Positions 20,517 through 33,599 of a stretch of 64,000 nt of DNA are shown in pieces. The stretch spans positions 3,765,230 to 3,829,229 of the forward strand of contig JAQFVV010006215.1 of NCBI GenBank assembly GCA_028023455.1, written 5' to 3'. This DNA comes from Epiperipatus broadwayi. Taxonomy: Eukaryota; Onychophora; Udeonychophora; Euonychophora; Peripatidae. The position numbers and the translations under genes are program-made. Within the stretch, counting starts at the first letter, position 1, and each line of letters opens with the position of its first letter. The notes under the pieces were generated by a model. That model was not told the DNA's origin and did no database searches. It saw only the letters and a program-made list of their open reading frames with translations.

Positions 20517-23500
20517 ACATTTAGAGTGCTGTTAATTCATAATCTGGGAGGAGGCTGACTTACTCTTTTTGTTTATATATACATCTAGCTATGTTTAATT
20601 TAAAATTTATGTATATATACCAGATGCAACCAGTCTCTAAAGGCTATGGTTTTTTTTAATTGGTTGTTTAAAATTTTTTTTTGTTAAGATTTAATGTAAA
20701 TTAAACAAAAGATTTTAATATTATATAAATAAATATGAGAAATATACCTGGCCTAAAAGGTGCTCATTGCCCAGCAAGATATTAATACATTTATCTTTAT
20801 TAATAGTTCTGGTACACAAAATTATTAATAAAACTAAATTTAAATTAAAATTTTAAATATACATGTTATATTTGATATGTCAATTTGACAGCATTATAGA
20901 CAACTATAAAAATTATGGTTTAATAATGGTAGAATTAATTCCTTTGCATAAAATATGCTTCATAATAAAAATTATGCATTATTAAAGGGTGGAATTACTT
21001 TTTTTGCATAAAATGCTTGTAATATAAATTACAATTTAATTAGGTATAGTTATTTATTTATAAAAACAAATTTGAAGTTTTTTTTTGATTTTTCAATTAT
21101 GAATTTGACAGCGTTATGGACAAATTTTAATTGTTAGTGAATTTGACATGTGATGAGCATTGCAGACAAACATTCACATAGATTATATATAGGACTAATT
21201 TTTAAATTAAAACATATATTAAAATATAAATGCTATATATTATAATGGTACAGAACAATGAGTATTAATGGTGATACAAATCATTATTATCAAAATATAA
21301 TCTGTTTTACTGAGCACAAAAAATGATTAAAAAATAAGAATCTGAAAGTAAATAGTATAATCAATATGTAAGTGATTTTAGATAATAACCACAACAAACC
21401 CAGCAATATTCATTAAGTAGGAATTCTTTCTGAATGGATTTAAAAGACAAAATGTAAAATCTTAGGCTAATCATCTATCCAATACCAAATTTAAAGCATA
21501 TTATCAAAGTATTCATTAAGATTTTATCTGCATACACTAACATAAAAGCTAAAGATAATTATACAAGTAAACTTATATAAAATTCTGGGATTATTATATC
21601 TTTAATGATCATTGTCAATACACTAGATTAACAATAAACTAATGATCAATCTAAAATATATAAGTAAAATATATAAGCTTTACAGATGATTTTTATGTCA
21701 TTAGGACTATCTAAATATGCAGAGATTTATATGGATGTCCACACACATATACTAATACATATATGCAAATAGCATTGGGTATCAAGCTACATTGACTCTA
21801 TTTATTCTATTATTCTATTATTAAATAATTTCACTGTGATAATCTACAAGTCCATTAAAACATAACTCTTTGATAAAGTCAGAAATACACACTAATAATT
21901 TCCAGAAACAAATAGAATAAAAATTAATAAATATTTTCAGAAATTATTATTATTTAAAATAATTGTTTAATAAAGTTAACAAATAAACAACAGAATCAAA
22001 AATTTGAGATGATAATGTAAAAACCCAAAATTAATACATAATGATTAACCCTATTAATATAGTACAAATATAAATATTGCTCTTTTCTGATCCTTCTTAA
22101 AATGTAAATTAGCTATGGATTTACGATAATGAAACCCCCAAAAAATATTTCACAATAAAGAAAGCAAACAATTTTAATTTCAACCTTTCTCACCTTTTTC
22201 TTTTAAAAATGAGGATATCCCAATACAATTTTAATCAAATAAAAAATCATTCAACAAAACTATTCAATGTTTTCAAATATGAAGTAACATTAATAAATTT
22301 ATTAGATGTACATTTTACAATATCTCATTTTACCATGGATTTTTTAACTTTTTTCAGTCTTTTGTAGTTGCTTAGTTGAGTGTGTTTCTTATGATAAATC
22401 CTGTAGATAGAAGTTTGGGTCCAATTCTTAGCCTCAGATTTTTTTTTCTTGTTATAATTTTCTAAACAGTTATTTGATCCATTTTTTTGTAGCTCCAGAT
22501 TTTTATTTTGCCAATTATTTTCATTGCAAGTTAATATAAGAATTAATACATAAAGCCTAATGAAACTTTTTCTTGATGTATTTTTTATTTTATACTTTTT
22601 TAATGGAATTGTTTATATAGTTGGGTTAGCAATGGTAAAATTTCAGCAGGCATTAGCACATGGTTTTTGTAGGTTTCATAATATTACACTGCTTTCAAAA
22701 ATCATTTCTTTGTACATTAAATATGAATAGTTTAGCTTCAGAACTTTCAAGCTAAGCTTTTGATTTCTATATTCACTATTGGTAAACTCTTAATAAATTA
22801 TATTTCCCACACACTTCTTTGTTTTTAAAAAACAAATCTGGTATCAATATTTCATCTAATCACATGTCTACCTCAGGAATTATTGCATTAAGCCTTGATC
22901 AATTGAATTTCTTTTTATAATAAAACTGATCATTTTTCTGTTTTAAAGAATATTCTATTTACATATTTATTTGGAAACAATTTTTCATTTTTTTTAGAGA
23001 TGAAGATTGTAATCCTTCTTGCTTTATATTAATTGATAAATAAACTTAACTTCTTCAGAAATATAAACCTTAATATCTTGTTTTTTATTTTTTGAAAAAA
23101 AAAATGTTTATACCCTAATTGTAACATACTTTTCATTTTCTTAAAGTTAAAATTTTAATCTCTTCTTGTTTTTTATTTTTTGAAAAAAAAAAATTTCTAT
23201 TTATACCACAGATCCTGATCCTTTTATATATATTTTTAAAAATAAATATGTAACAGGTAAACTATAAAAAAGTATTAACATTGTTCACAGCTACATCTAA
23301 TAAGAGTTAAACATTTAGATTATAAAAGTAACTTAAATTTTGTCACATGATTATTTCATATTTGTAAATATTTTAATAAGTTTATCCATGCTAAATTCTT
23401 ATTTAACAGTTAGATCAACCTGCATCTAATATGAAAAAAAATATTTTCTTTCATTTCCCTTCCTCACTTAAATGGATATAAAATGGTTGTTTCAAATAAA

Positions 23501-26205
23501 AATATCACTTTTTTTATTACTTTACCTTTTATTTTCTGTCCATTTATATCTTAGGTAAATATAAGTTTAATAGAAACATTATTTTTCTGGAAAAAGGGTC
23601 TCAAGAGATGCCAGACACATCTTTTCATCTAATATAAATGCATTTTGCTGTAATGCTGTGAAATAGTATAGGGATCTTCATATGAATCTAAAAACTTATA
23701 ATCAATTTTTTGACCTTGTTCTTCATCCTGTCTGATCACAGTTTTTGGGAAAATGTGGTGGAAAACTCCTGTTCAAGTTGTTCACATTGTGAGATTTTTG
23801 AATTATCCTTGCATTCTTCCTTCTTTTCTAAGTGTTCTCTTTCAAACTATATATATATATATATAATTGTCTTATCCATCATTCTCCAAGGCTCTTTATT
23901 TTCCTACTTTGTCTACATTTTTCAAAGTTCAGTATTTGTTAAATTTTTATATTTTTCATTAATACTGAGGATCTTATAGATTATTTCTGAAGAGTATTTG
24001 CTTTGACATACTACATCAAAAATATTTCCTCTACTCAGATGTATAACTACTTTATTCTTAATTTTGTCAAATTCTTGCCTCAGATAAATATATCTTTACT
24101 ATTATTGTGACTGTTTGCTTTAAAAATCATACTTTTATATCTTAGTAATCATTATCAACATGGTTTCACTTAATCCAGTCCATTTACTTGTCAAAATTTA
24201 TATAAATATTCTCACATAAATTTTTTATTTTGTATATAATTTCTTTGTTGCTCATTTATTATTCTTAATTTGATTAAATTTCATATTTATAGATTTTTTT
24301 ATATCAGCTTCTGTTACATTTATTTCTAATTTACTGAATTTTTGTTTAATGATATCCATTACTATTTATTTTTTTATTTAGATCTTTTGCAATTTCTACT
24401 ATAAGCCCATCCTTTCACGTTTATCAATATTTTCCCAATAATCTCTAATTGACTCTTTATTCTATCAAAATCAGGAAATCATTTCTCATTTTTTTATAAT
24501 TCAACTCTAACATATTCTTTTTAAGCCTAAATCTTTTTAGTATGACTTAGTCCTATATATTTTAAATGGTGTATCTAATCTAAATGTTAATATTTTTTTT
24601 ACTAGATTGCAAAACTTATTGTCCTCTAATTTCACAGAAGCAATCTTTTATGGATAATAAATCTATTATTTAAATCAGATTACATTTTATTGAGAAAAAT
24701 ATTTGCCCAACCTTTTATTATTAAATCAATTACTATATTACATTTTTTTACCCAAACGTTATAATTAAAATTATTAATCCTAAAACTGCATTTAAAAGAC
24801 CAAAAAGACAATTGTTTTTAAGACATGTATTTTCCTTCCATATATACAAATTAATAATCTTAATGTATAAGTAATTAAGAGGAACAAAGCTTTATCTTCC
24901 AGGTTTTGGATAAATACAGAGTACTATTAATTTATAGCCCGAGAAAGAATGATTTACTTTTCCTTAATTATATATAATTAAGTTATGCTAATTTCATGTG
25001 TACATGTGTTAACTTATGCTTGATTATTAAAAAAATGTTATTAGCAATTAGATTCTATCAAATTCTCTAATTGTTTATTAATTTAATAATTATTAATGCC
25101 ATATTTTAATTGATTAATATATTAATTTTATTCGGAATTTCCACTAATGTTAGTTAGAATGAACTTATAAACATCAAAAACTTAAAGAATAGGCAGATCC
25201 ATTCTATTCTTGATCTTTTCCAATCATATAGAATGCTACTTAAACCCATCAATTTCCATTTCAAAGGAATATTTTCTTTAAAAAGAAAAAAAAAAGAGAA
25301 AGTTTCAAATTGTATTTTTTTAAAAAATTATATTTTGTTTCAAATAGTAGATTTATCTATGTATAAACCCTGCTTGGCTAGATATTAAAGTACAGTTATT
25401 CAGATTTATTAAACTTTGTAAAAAAAAAAAAAAAGTGAAGTTATATAACATCTTTTCCCTAAAAGATAAAAATTTGTAATTAAATCTTTCTTTTTTGTAG
25501 TTAAACATTTCTTTTGTTAGCAGATAAGCAGATCTGTAAGAAGATTAATCTATTGATCTCTGTTTTAAGATAAAAATCATATTAATTAATTAGAAATAAA
25601 AGAAATAAGAAGAAGCAACTCTAAAGGAACACTTTTGTTAGTTGTCTGCACATGACTCCATAATTAAGCAATTGGGTTATAAAAATGAATTTATTTCATT
25701 GTTCTTTCATTTTTTGTCTGCAATTGACTTAGAGTGCAGGAATCTAACTCCTAAGAAGAAAAGTAATACTAATTTGCTACTGTAAGAGTCTGTTTAAAAC
25801 TATTGCTAATAATTGTGAGTAAAAAGTAGTTAATATTCCAATAGAGAAACAGAAAATAATATCTATAGAGGAATGGCTATTTTAAATGAACAAATCATAT
25901 TTTAATAAGTGCTGACTGCACTAATCTCAAGAGATGATGGGCCTCCTTCAAGAATGTCTTTTCCTGCCAAAAGTTTTATTTAAATAGTATAGTATAGAAG
26001 AGAGGGAAAAGAATGGAAAACGTCTAAAAAAGAATTCATATAGTCAATGCTTTTCAAAAGACCAGGGTGATAAACAAATACATTATTATTTCACCTATGC
26101 AAAGATATCTATTGATCCAGAAAATGGACAGCCCTGTTTAGTGAAATAAATCACCAGCTATTAAATCACAAAAGCACTAATTGTCTTTTAAGAAAATAAA
26201 CTTGA
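20517..26205. other. Long AT-rich intron-like stretch
   Basis: No gene recognised. Minor structure only: diverged direct repeats with CATAAAATGCTT/TTTGACAGC blocks at 20879-21125, a roughly 90-bp duplication containing CTTGTTTTTTATTTTTTGAA at 23075-23200, and relics of repeat G at 24890-25250. The plus frame 23710-23979 shows no domain. Confidence 0.45.
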
Positions 26206-26222
26206 AACATATATGTGAACAT
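26206..26222. repeat. Target site duplication (left) of SINE-1
   Basis: A 17-bp sequence here is repeated at 26326-26342 with two substitutions (AACATATATGTGAACAT versus AACATGCATGTGAACAT). Confidence 0.6.
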
Positions 26223-26325
26223 GTCTTGCATTGGTGGTCGAGAGGTCAGCGCGACTGCCTTATGAGCAGTTGCCCAGGTTGCGGGTTCGCGTCCCGGCCG
26301 ATGCTATGACACTTGAAAAAAAAAA
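26223..26325 (+). mobile_element. tRNA-derived SINE-1 (full copy)
   Basis: A short GC-rich island in AT-rich DNA. Box A TGGTCGAGAGG (26235-26245) fits TRGYNNARNGG exactly. Box B GGTTCGCGTCC (26284-26294) differs from GGTTCRANYCC at one base. An anticodon-arm-like hairpin ACTGC/GCAGT with a 7-base loop sits between them. It ends GATGCTATGACACTTG plus a run of A, and 17-bp near-identical direct repeats flank it. This is a Pol III-type SINE mobilised by LINE machinery. Shorter relatives lie at 46861 and 60133. A functional tRNA gene is unlikely given the A tail and flanking duplication. Confidence 0.8.
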
Positions 26326-26342
26326 AACATGCATGTGAACAT

Positions 26343-27362
26343 AACAGAGAATCAAAAAAATAAAAACTTGAAACTATGAACATTAATGAGCTCTAAAATC
26401 GAGTGTTACACTTTGATATTGTTATTTTTTTAAATTTCTTCATGTCTGTAAATGCATTAATTAATTGTATTTTTTATTTGAGATTATTTCTCTTTTATAT
26501 TTTTGGGTACATACATTTTTATATTTTAATATTCTTATATCTGTGAAAAAATATGTGCCTTATTTCTAGAAGTTAGAGGATGTTTTAAAATGCTTTTGTA
26601 ATTTGAATGTTTTTTTAATATTATTAAATTGTTAATTTTTATTAAAATGTTTATCTACTTATTTCTGGCAGCATTCCAAAGTAATTATAAATTCCTATAA
26701 GCTTATGCATGCGGATTGTTAAAAAAGTAATTATCAACACAGAGATTAGAGAGCAGTGATTATGGGAAATACTGATCTAAGAGAAAAGAATAGTAATAAT
26801 AATGAGGTTTAATTTATCATGTGGTATGAAATACCATGGTAATTAAAATGGCTGGCATTTATTAATTGTAAATATTTCATCATTATATGATCTATTGACT
26901 AACCATCACCAGAATTATAATAAAAATATAAATTAACTCCTATTAAAATTTTATATTATGATGAAAGTAATAATCTGTATGGCATATTTGATCATACAGC
27001 TTGATTGGTGTATAAAAATTAAGTAAGAGCATTTAAGACCTGTCTGACTGATATTATATATTAAAGTTTGAAATAATTTTCCTTCTACCTTAATTGTATA
27101 TTAAGAGCCAATAAATAAATAAATAATCTTTCAAGAAATGAAATATTTTAGATAATTATCTTATGTGTATATAATTCAATTTTAAAAATTTAAGCAAAAA
27201 TTATTAAATATGTGCAAACTATCTGATCATTAGATAAAGAGGTATAAATATATAGTGTGTATTTAACACAATTGTATAAATTATTTACATATTAATATAT
27301 ATTGCAAAACTATTTAGTACATGTACACATATACATTCATCCACAAACACATATGAACATAC
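26343..27362. other. AT-rich, intron-like
   Basis: No supported feature up to the host exon. Confidence 0.4.
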
Positions 27363-27479
27363 CGAAATTCTTTTCTTTTTTGTCTTCTTAGTAATGGCTT
27401 TAATTGATAATAAATTGGCATTATTTCTTCAGCATTTTCACTGATAAATCTTTTTAATCTCCTGTGATATTCTTCATTA
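27363..27479 (-). CDS. Host gene internal exon (candidate)
   Basis: Minus-strand exon of 117 bp with acceptor ...GGATATTATAG and donor TTTCG|GTATGT. One frame is open throughout with phase 2 at both borders. The peptide begins NEEYHRRLKRFIS and ends RRQKRKEF. It is helical in character and basic at its end. The leading T joins the AG ending the exon at 42567-42637 to make Ser; the trailing CG joins the T of 15846-15968 to make Arg. No domain is recognised. The sequence is not repeated elsewhere in the window and its composition differs from the surrounding AT-rich DNA. Confidence 0.65.
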
Positions 27480-30054
27480 CTATAATATCCATATATGAAA
27501 TATTTTTAAATATGTGAATATATCTGTTATATTTTATTATTAAGAAAACATAGATGATAATAGACAGTAACCAATGGAAATTACTATACTGTAAATGGTT
27601 TTTTTTTTTGCATTAAAAAGGTGAACCTATTATACAGAGATTTTATATATATATTGTACCATCTTTGATTAGATTGAAAATAGGTATTGTCATATTAAGA
27701 AATATTGTCATGATTTTATAGTTATCGACTGTTTAAGATAATACTTGTGATTCATTTTTATTATTATTTAAGTAATACAATAGGTAATTTCTTACTTTCA
27801 ATTTTATATCTTACTATAGGAGTGTTTAAGATAATATTTGTGATTAATTTTTTTTTTATTATTTAAGTAATATTATAGGTAATTTCTTATATTAAATCTT
27901 ATATCTTACTAAGTTTGAATGTATATTTTGATAATTTTTCCATTAATATTTTATTTTTATCACATATTTTAATAATAGTTTTTGATAAATAAATGAAAGT
28001 TATATTTTCATATACATGTGTGAGTATATGTGTGCATGCATATTTAAATTATTGTAAATTTAAAATCATGTATGTTTAATATGGTATTGTTTTTAGGCAT
28101 ATAAAATATAATAATCTTTTTGTTAAACAAGCAAATATATTTGTTTGTTTATTTGTATTTATTTATTTATTTTATTCTTTGGTTTGTAATGTAATAAGAT
28201 TAAAACTATTACTATTTTCATTTTAAAATATATTTTTAAAAAATTTAAAACATTCTGTTTAGGAATGCATGCATGTTTGTTTATAGAATTTTAATTAGGT
28301 GGAGTAATCATTCAGTGGATTAAAAAGGTAAATTTGAGTTGATAATTGGATACTGTATCTAGGTCAATGACTTAAATGTTACTCCAGTAAACAAATTATA
28401 TAAATTGCCTGTGATCTAACTTAAGACACTCTCTTTATATATTTTTTCATCATTTTAATTGGTATACTGCATTTAAAAGTAAATAAACCTTAAAATGTAA
28501 TATATAATTTTAAAATGTTTAATTTAAATTACAAAATGCAAGGCCAAATAATAATGTTTACTCCAAAAAACAATTTGTCTTTTATGAACTGAAAGAAATA
28601 AAATTTGTTTTAAATAAATTCTAAGAAAAAATTATAAAATACATGTGAGGTTTTACTATATGGAGTAATATATATCTATTGTCTGCCAATAAATAATTTG
28701 CCAAGGTTGTGACCAAATGAATAATAATTTGGATTTAATAAATAACAATTTAATTATTTTAAGAAGGATAAATAAAACAATGCTTATTATTTTGTGTTGT
28801 CTAAAATGTTAAACCTCATTATAACTCACAAAGGATTATTTACTTAAATAAACTTTGAATATTAAAAATAAAAATGCAATTCTTAGAATTATTGTACTTT
28901 TGAAAAATATTACCATTTCATAGATTTTCTTTACATAAATTTAACAAAGAAACTAGGATAATTGAATTTTGTATATATGGACTTTGGTTAATATTTATTA
29001 TTCAATTAACAAGTTGTAGGTCTTATTTATTTCATAGATATTTGTATTATTTTTAAGGTCATTTAATGTATATATGTACATAAGTGAATATATATAAATA
29101 AATAACCAGAAAATTTTTTTAGTAACTCTAAAATAAAATTTAAATAATTATAATAAACTTTTATTTAACTATTTGTTTTTATTTGTTTATAAATGATCTG
29201 TAAGTATAAATTGAAATATATATATAAGGTAAAGAAATGATTATTATTTGGGATAAGTAATAAATTGTTCACATAATAACAATTGCAATAAATTGATTAT
29301 CTTATTTGTCATATAAATAACCAATAAGTGAATTAAAACAGATAAGCACTTTCTTTTGTATATATATTGTTTATTGACGATAAATAAATTAATATTTTCT
29401 TTGTCATAAATATGTGCAATATACTTAAAACAAGTGGAACATTTTATAATAAACTACTTCAAAATTCTTAAACATATTAATTAATGTCTTATTATTTATT
29501 TGTAAATAAAAATTATTGTTTTATTTATTAAATTTGAATTAATAGTCTTATTTGATTTGGTAGGTATATTATATAATAATAATAATTCAAAATCTCTATG
29601 CAATCACAAACATTTGAAGTTTGATTAGACAAAATAATATAGATTTTACATTTTATTAGAATTTAGCAATTAACAAAAGTGAACCTAATGTTTTCATAGG
29701 CAACAATTGGTATTATTCCAACATAAAGTGCTAGTTGATAAATTATTGATACAAACTTTATGTATAGTCATCAAATTTAAATAATTTTATTCATCTTTTA
29801 ACACTATTATAAATTTTAGTCATAATAATAAAAGGTTATTTTGCGAATGAATCTCAATATAAACTATTACTTAACATATCCATTATAAATTTTCAAATGA
29901 ATTATTTTATTGTGTGCATTACAATTTTGGTGTCCAGTTGAGTTATCATTTGTTTAATAAACAAATATTATTAATAGATTTTAAACTTTATTCTAGTATA
30001 GATTTTTGGATTACATTATTAATAGGGCTTAAATAAAATTATTGCTTAACTTTA
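27480..30054. other. AT-rich stretch with one tandem duplication
   Basis: Nothing recognised except a roughly 92-bp duplication at 27732-27905 (GTTTAAGATAATA...TATCTTACTA). Otherwise extremely AT-rich. Confidence 0.4.
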
Positions 30055-30435
30055 TTTTGTTACAGATTTAGATTGTTTAATTTATATGCCTCTATTAAAT
30101 TCAGTTGACCCATTTATATTGTTACAGATTTGGTGTACCCAAAACACTTGGGTGAATCTATGAGGACATCCAATTTATAATGTTACAGACTTTTAGCTGA
30201 CCCAATTTATGGAGCATTATCAAATTTATACCAGTACAGACTTTGACTTATCCAATTTATGGTGCATATAAAGAAACATCCCTATTTGTGCAATGTGTAC
30301 TGGTACAGATATTGACTTATCCAATTTGTAGTACATGTAAAAGGAAACATCCCATTTGTACAATATGGATTTTGGCTTACCTAATTCATGGGGCATATAA
30401 AAAGAAACATTCCCATTTGTCCACTTTATACCATT
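30055..30435 (+). repeat. Degenerate minisatellite, about 60-bp unit
   Basis: About six copies with variable period (52-69 bp) built on TACAGA...TGACTTATCCAATTTATGG...ACATCCCATTTGT. The open frame at 30243-30608 arises from this repeat. Confidence 0.65.
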
Positions 30436-30499
30436 ACTATATATATATATATATATATTGTAACTGGACCACCATAAAACCCTTTTATTACTTCAGTTG

Positions 30500-30780
30500 T
30501 AACAATTTCCTGATGAGCAGGTTGCAAGAAGGAACTATCAATTGGCATTCCCCAATGCAGATGTTAACCCCCCCTACAACAATATTTCCTGCTCATCAGA
30601 GGATGTAGCACCATAAAGGCTGGAAGCATCTAGACATTTCTATGTTTGGGTTTCCAAACGGTGCCACTAGAGTTCCATCTCACTACAACCTGACTTACCT
30701 AGGTCTAGTTATGCCAGACGTAGCTCAGGAGGCATGAGATTCTCATGAACAAGTGCACTGAATGATGAGTGATGCAATAA
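30500..30780 (+). repeat. GC-richer repeat H with hairpin
   Basis: Contains CCTGATGAGCAGG at about 30511 and the complementary CCTGCTCATCAGAGG at about 30588. Between them lies CAATTGGCATTCCCCAATGC. A related stretch CAATTGGCATACCCATGCAG occurs near 35350. Relatively GC-rich and probably a SINE- or MITE-like family member. No target duplication was identified. Confidence 0.5.
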
Positions 30781-30861
30781 AAAAAAAATATAGAATTGAA
30801 CAACTAAAAGTAGTTTTAGGTAACAACAATTTTATTTAACAACTGATAATATTTAATTCAG

Positions 30862-31375
30862 AGTTCCACTTAAGAGATGATGTTTAGAAGCAGTTTAATT
30901 TAACACTAGTTCATTTTCAAGTCCATGCATATCCATGTGAGAATTTATTTTCTATTCACTTATGAGAAGAAGTTTGGAAACAGTTTAATTTAACACTAGT
31001 TCATTTTCAAGTCCATGCATATCCATGTGAGAATTTATTTTCTATTCACTTATGAGAAGAAGTTTCGAAACAGTTTAATTTAACAATAGTTCATTTTCAA
31101 GTCCATGTATATCCATGTGAGAATTTATTTTCTATTCACTTATGAGAAGTTTGGAAACAGTTTAATTTAACAATAGTTCATTTTCAAGTCCATGCATATC
31201 CATGTGAGAATTTATTTTCAATTCACTTATGAGAAGAAGTTTGGAAACAGTTTAATTTAACAATAATTCATTTTCAAGTCCATGCATATCCATGTGAGAA
31301 TTTATTTTCTATTCACTTATGGGAAGAAGTTTGGAAGCAGTTTAATTTAACAATAGTTCATTTTCAAGTCCTTCC
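30862..31375 (+). repeat. 90-bp tandem satellite, about 5.6 units
   Basis: The motif GTCCATGCATATCCATGTGA recurs at 30921, 31011, 31101, 31188 and 31278, with a truncated unit at 31368. The period is 90 bp, one unit being 87 bp through loss of GAA. Units are nearly identical, which points to recent expansion. Confidence 0.85.
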
Positions 31376-31379
31376 AACA

Positions 31380-31960
31380 AAGTATATGCAGTTAAGCAGA
31401 TATGATTTATACCACATTTCATTATTTTGAGAATTGTTACAGGTAGGTAAACATGTAATCTCGGCCATTCTAGGTTTGTGGAGCATTTATAATTTAGTCA
31501 AACCGAAATGTATGTCCATACACATAAACTTTATTATTTTATTTAAATATAAGTAATATGCAATTAAGCATTTGTGATTTACATTTAATTATTCTAGCAT
31601 GAATATTTATTTGGTCTGCTACAGGTGTATATTTTTATACATAAGTTCATCAGCAGTTTCATTTATAATCTCACTTTACTTGTTCTGATACATAGCTCAG
31701 ATATTTGTTTTTTAGTTAACATAGACAGATAAGTTGGTGGTCAGCATTTCTGTGTTGGTGGAGCATTTATAATTTGAAATATAGATGTATATTCCTACAC
31801 ATAAACTTTATTATTTTATATAGATAGAAGTAATATGCAGTTAAGCATTTATGATTTACCCAGCATTTAATTAATCTAACATAAATATTTATTTGGTCTG
31901 CTGCAAACATATATTTTTATACATACATTCATTAGCAGTTTCATTTATAATTTGAAATAT
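31380..31960 (+). repeat. Larger tandem duplication beside satellite
   Basis: GTGGAGCATTTATAATTT...CTTTATTATTTTAT...TATTTATTTGGTCTGCT at about 31478-31670 recurs about 283 bp further on, at about 31760-31950. A partial third copy starts at about 31380. Confidence 0.6.
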
Positions 31961-32240
31961 AAAACACAATTAACGCTTTCGTATTTCTCCATTAATTTTT
32001 TTCTTTTATTAAAATTTTTATCATAGCTTTATTAATTGAATTGCTACTATTTTTTAATTCTTACCTTATTACTTGTTGTTCTCTTTTAATACCAATGGGC
32101 TTAATGAATGGCACAGTAGACAGGCTGGAGCTTACTTCATGGTTGTGGATGAAGAGAAAAACGCAGATCAACCGCCCCTGATGAATTGTTTCTTCATGGT
32201 TAAGTTTTGATTTTTCTGTCTTGCTTTATTTAGTAAAACT
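31961..32240. other. Unassigned, slightly GC-richer patch
   Basis: Includes AGACAGGCTGGAGCTTACTT and AACCGCCCCTGATG. No open exon with both splice sites was found. Confidence 0.3.
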
Positions 32241-32242
32241 GA

Positions 32243-32420
32243 TAAAAATAAACACTCTCTGATAATCCGAATTTTCCAAATATTTTGTACTTTCTCTGCT
32301 TGTTTTATCTAATATGACTTCTAAAAAAGAAAAACTACTTAACCGATAATAATAAAAACTATTCTCTCTGTCTGATAATCCAAATTTTTCAACCTATTTA
32401 TACTTTCTGCTTATCAGAAT
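32243..32420 (+). repeat. 106-bp tandem duplication
   Basis: CTCTCTGATAATCCGAATTT...TTGTACTTTCTCTGCTT recurs as CTGTCTGATAATCCAAATTT...TATACTTTCTGCTT. Confidence 0.5.
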
Positions 32421-33599
32421 GGATTCTCTTTACATGATGCCTCCTTCAATTGGTGTTGGTGGTATGTTTTCGCCCACGTTCGTGCCATTTCCCCCAGCTC
32501 ATTGGCTATTCTTTTTGGCGGTAGAAGACGTTTTTTTTTAATTATCTGGCTATGTGTTTTCGAATTCCAATTTATTAAGACTGCCTTAAGGTATTATCAC
32601 ATTTTATCTGACAACTTCGTTCCAAAAATTGAAAATGTAATATTTTTAATAAATGCCAGCTTTTATTTACATCGTAATTTAAAACTATAAAATCAATAAT
32701 GATTTTCTTTTAACTATAAACTTTTTGCTTTATTTCTTTTTTAATTTGATCAAATCATGCTAGTCTTTTTTAAATGGGGGGGGGATCTTTTGAATATATA
32801 TGCGTGGAACAGTATATCTGTTTCAATATATATATATATCTTTCAGATTCATCCATATATAATTAGCAGAACTATTGTGCTAATATTTTGGGTGGACTTG
32901 CTATCCACTGCCAACAAATTCAATTTTTAGAAAAGAGTGGAGATCATGTGGAGCTTATTATGTGGACATGAAGTAATCATTGAATCAATTCTAAGAGATA
33001 GAAGAATACTAATTCAATAAAGAACCAAGCATTTATCATCATCACTACTCTCAGCCATATTATACTGTTATTTTGAAATACCAGGATCCTATCTGGATGC
33101 CACACTCATCATCAAAGAAAAATAGAAGCCATTGAAATTTTTAAGAAATCAATCTGTGTTAATGAAAGTGATTATACACATAAATTACTTCCATTTGAAA
33201 AAAAAATCAAATTCATTAATCAGAATACTTGCTGTTTATATACCAATTTTGCCATCTACTGTCACTCTAGCTTTCATATTTTAAGACTTTATAATTTTGT
33301 TTTTATTAGTTGAATTTTTATTCATATTATATGCATTGTTATTTGCAGTACTTCATAATGTTTTTAAAATAGCAGTCATTGCTTAAATTGATGATAGGTG
33401 AATTTCAGCCAAAATATCCAATTCAATTATACAGTTGATTACAGGCAGATGAAGAATCTGAACAATAAATCTTTTATATTTCTTGCCCATGAAAAAATTT
33501 GCTTTAATATATATATATATGAATTTAATTATTACAAGAGACAATAGTATGTTAAGTTATAAATTAATAATCGAAACATTGAAAAAAAAGGGGATATGT
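32421..33599. other. Unassigned intergenic/intronic DNA
   Basis: The plus frame 32502-32690 shows no domain. Nothing else supported. Confidence 0.35.

Noticed and set aside
26231-26305. Functional tRNA gene
   Set aside because: Box B mismatch, A tail, flanking duplication and related shortened copies show a SINE instead.
30509-30540. CTGATGAGCAGG as a hammerhead core in repeat H
   Set aside because: No GAAA follows a proper stem II; the sequence instead pairs with CCTGCTCATCAG downstream.
30243-30608. 121-codon plus ORF
   Set aside because: It is built from the ~60-bp minisatellite and repeat H; no gene evidence.
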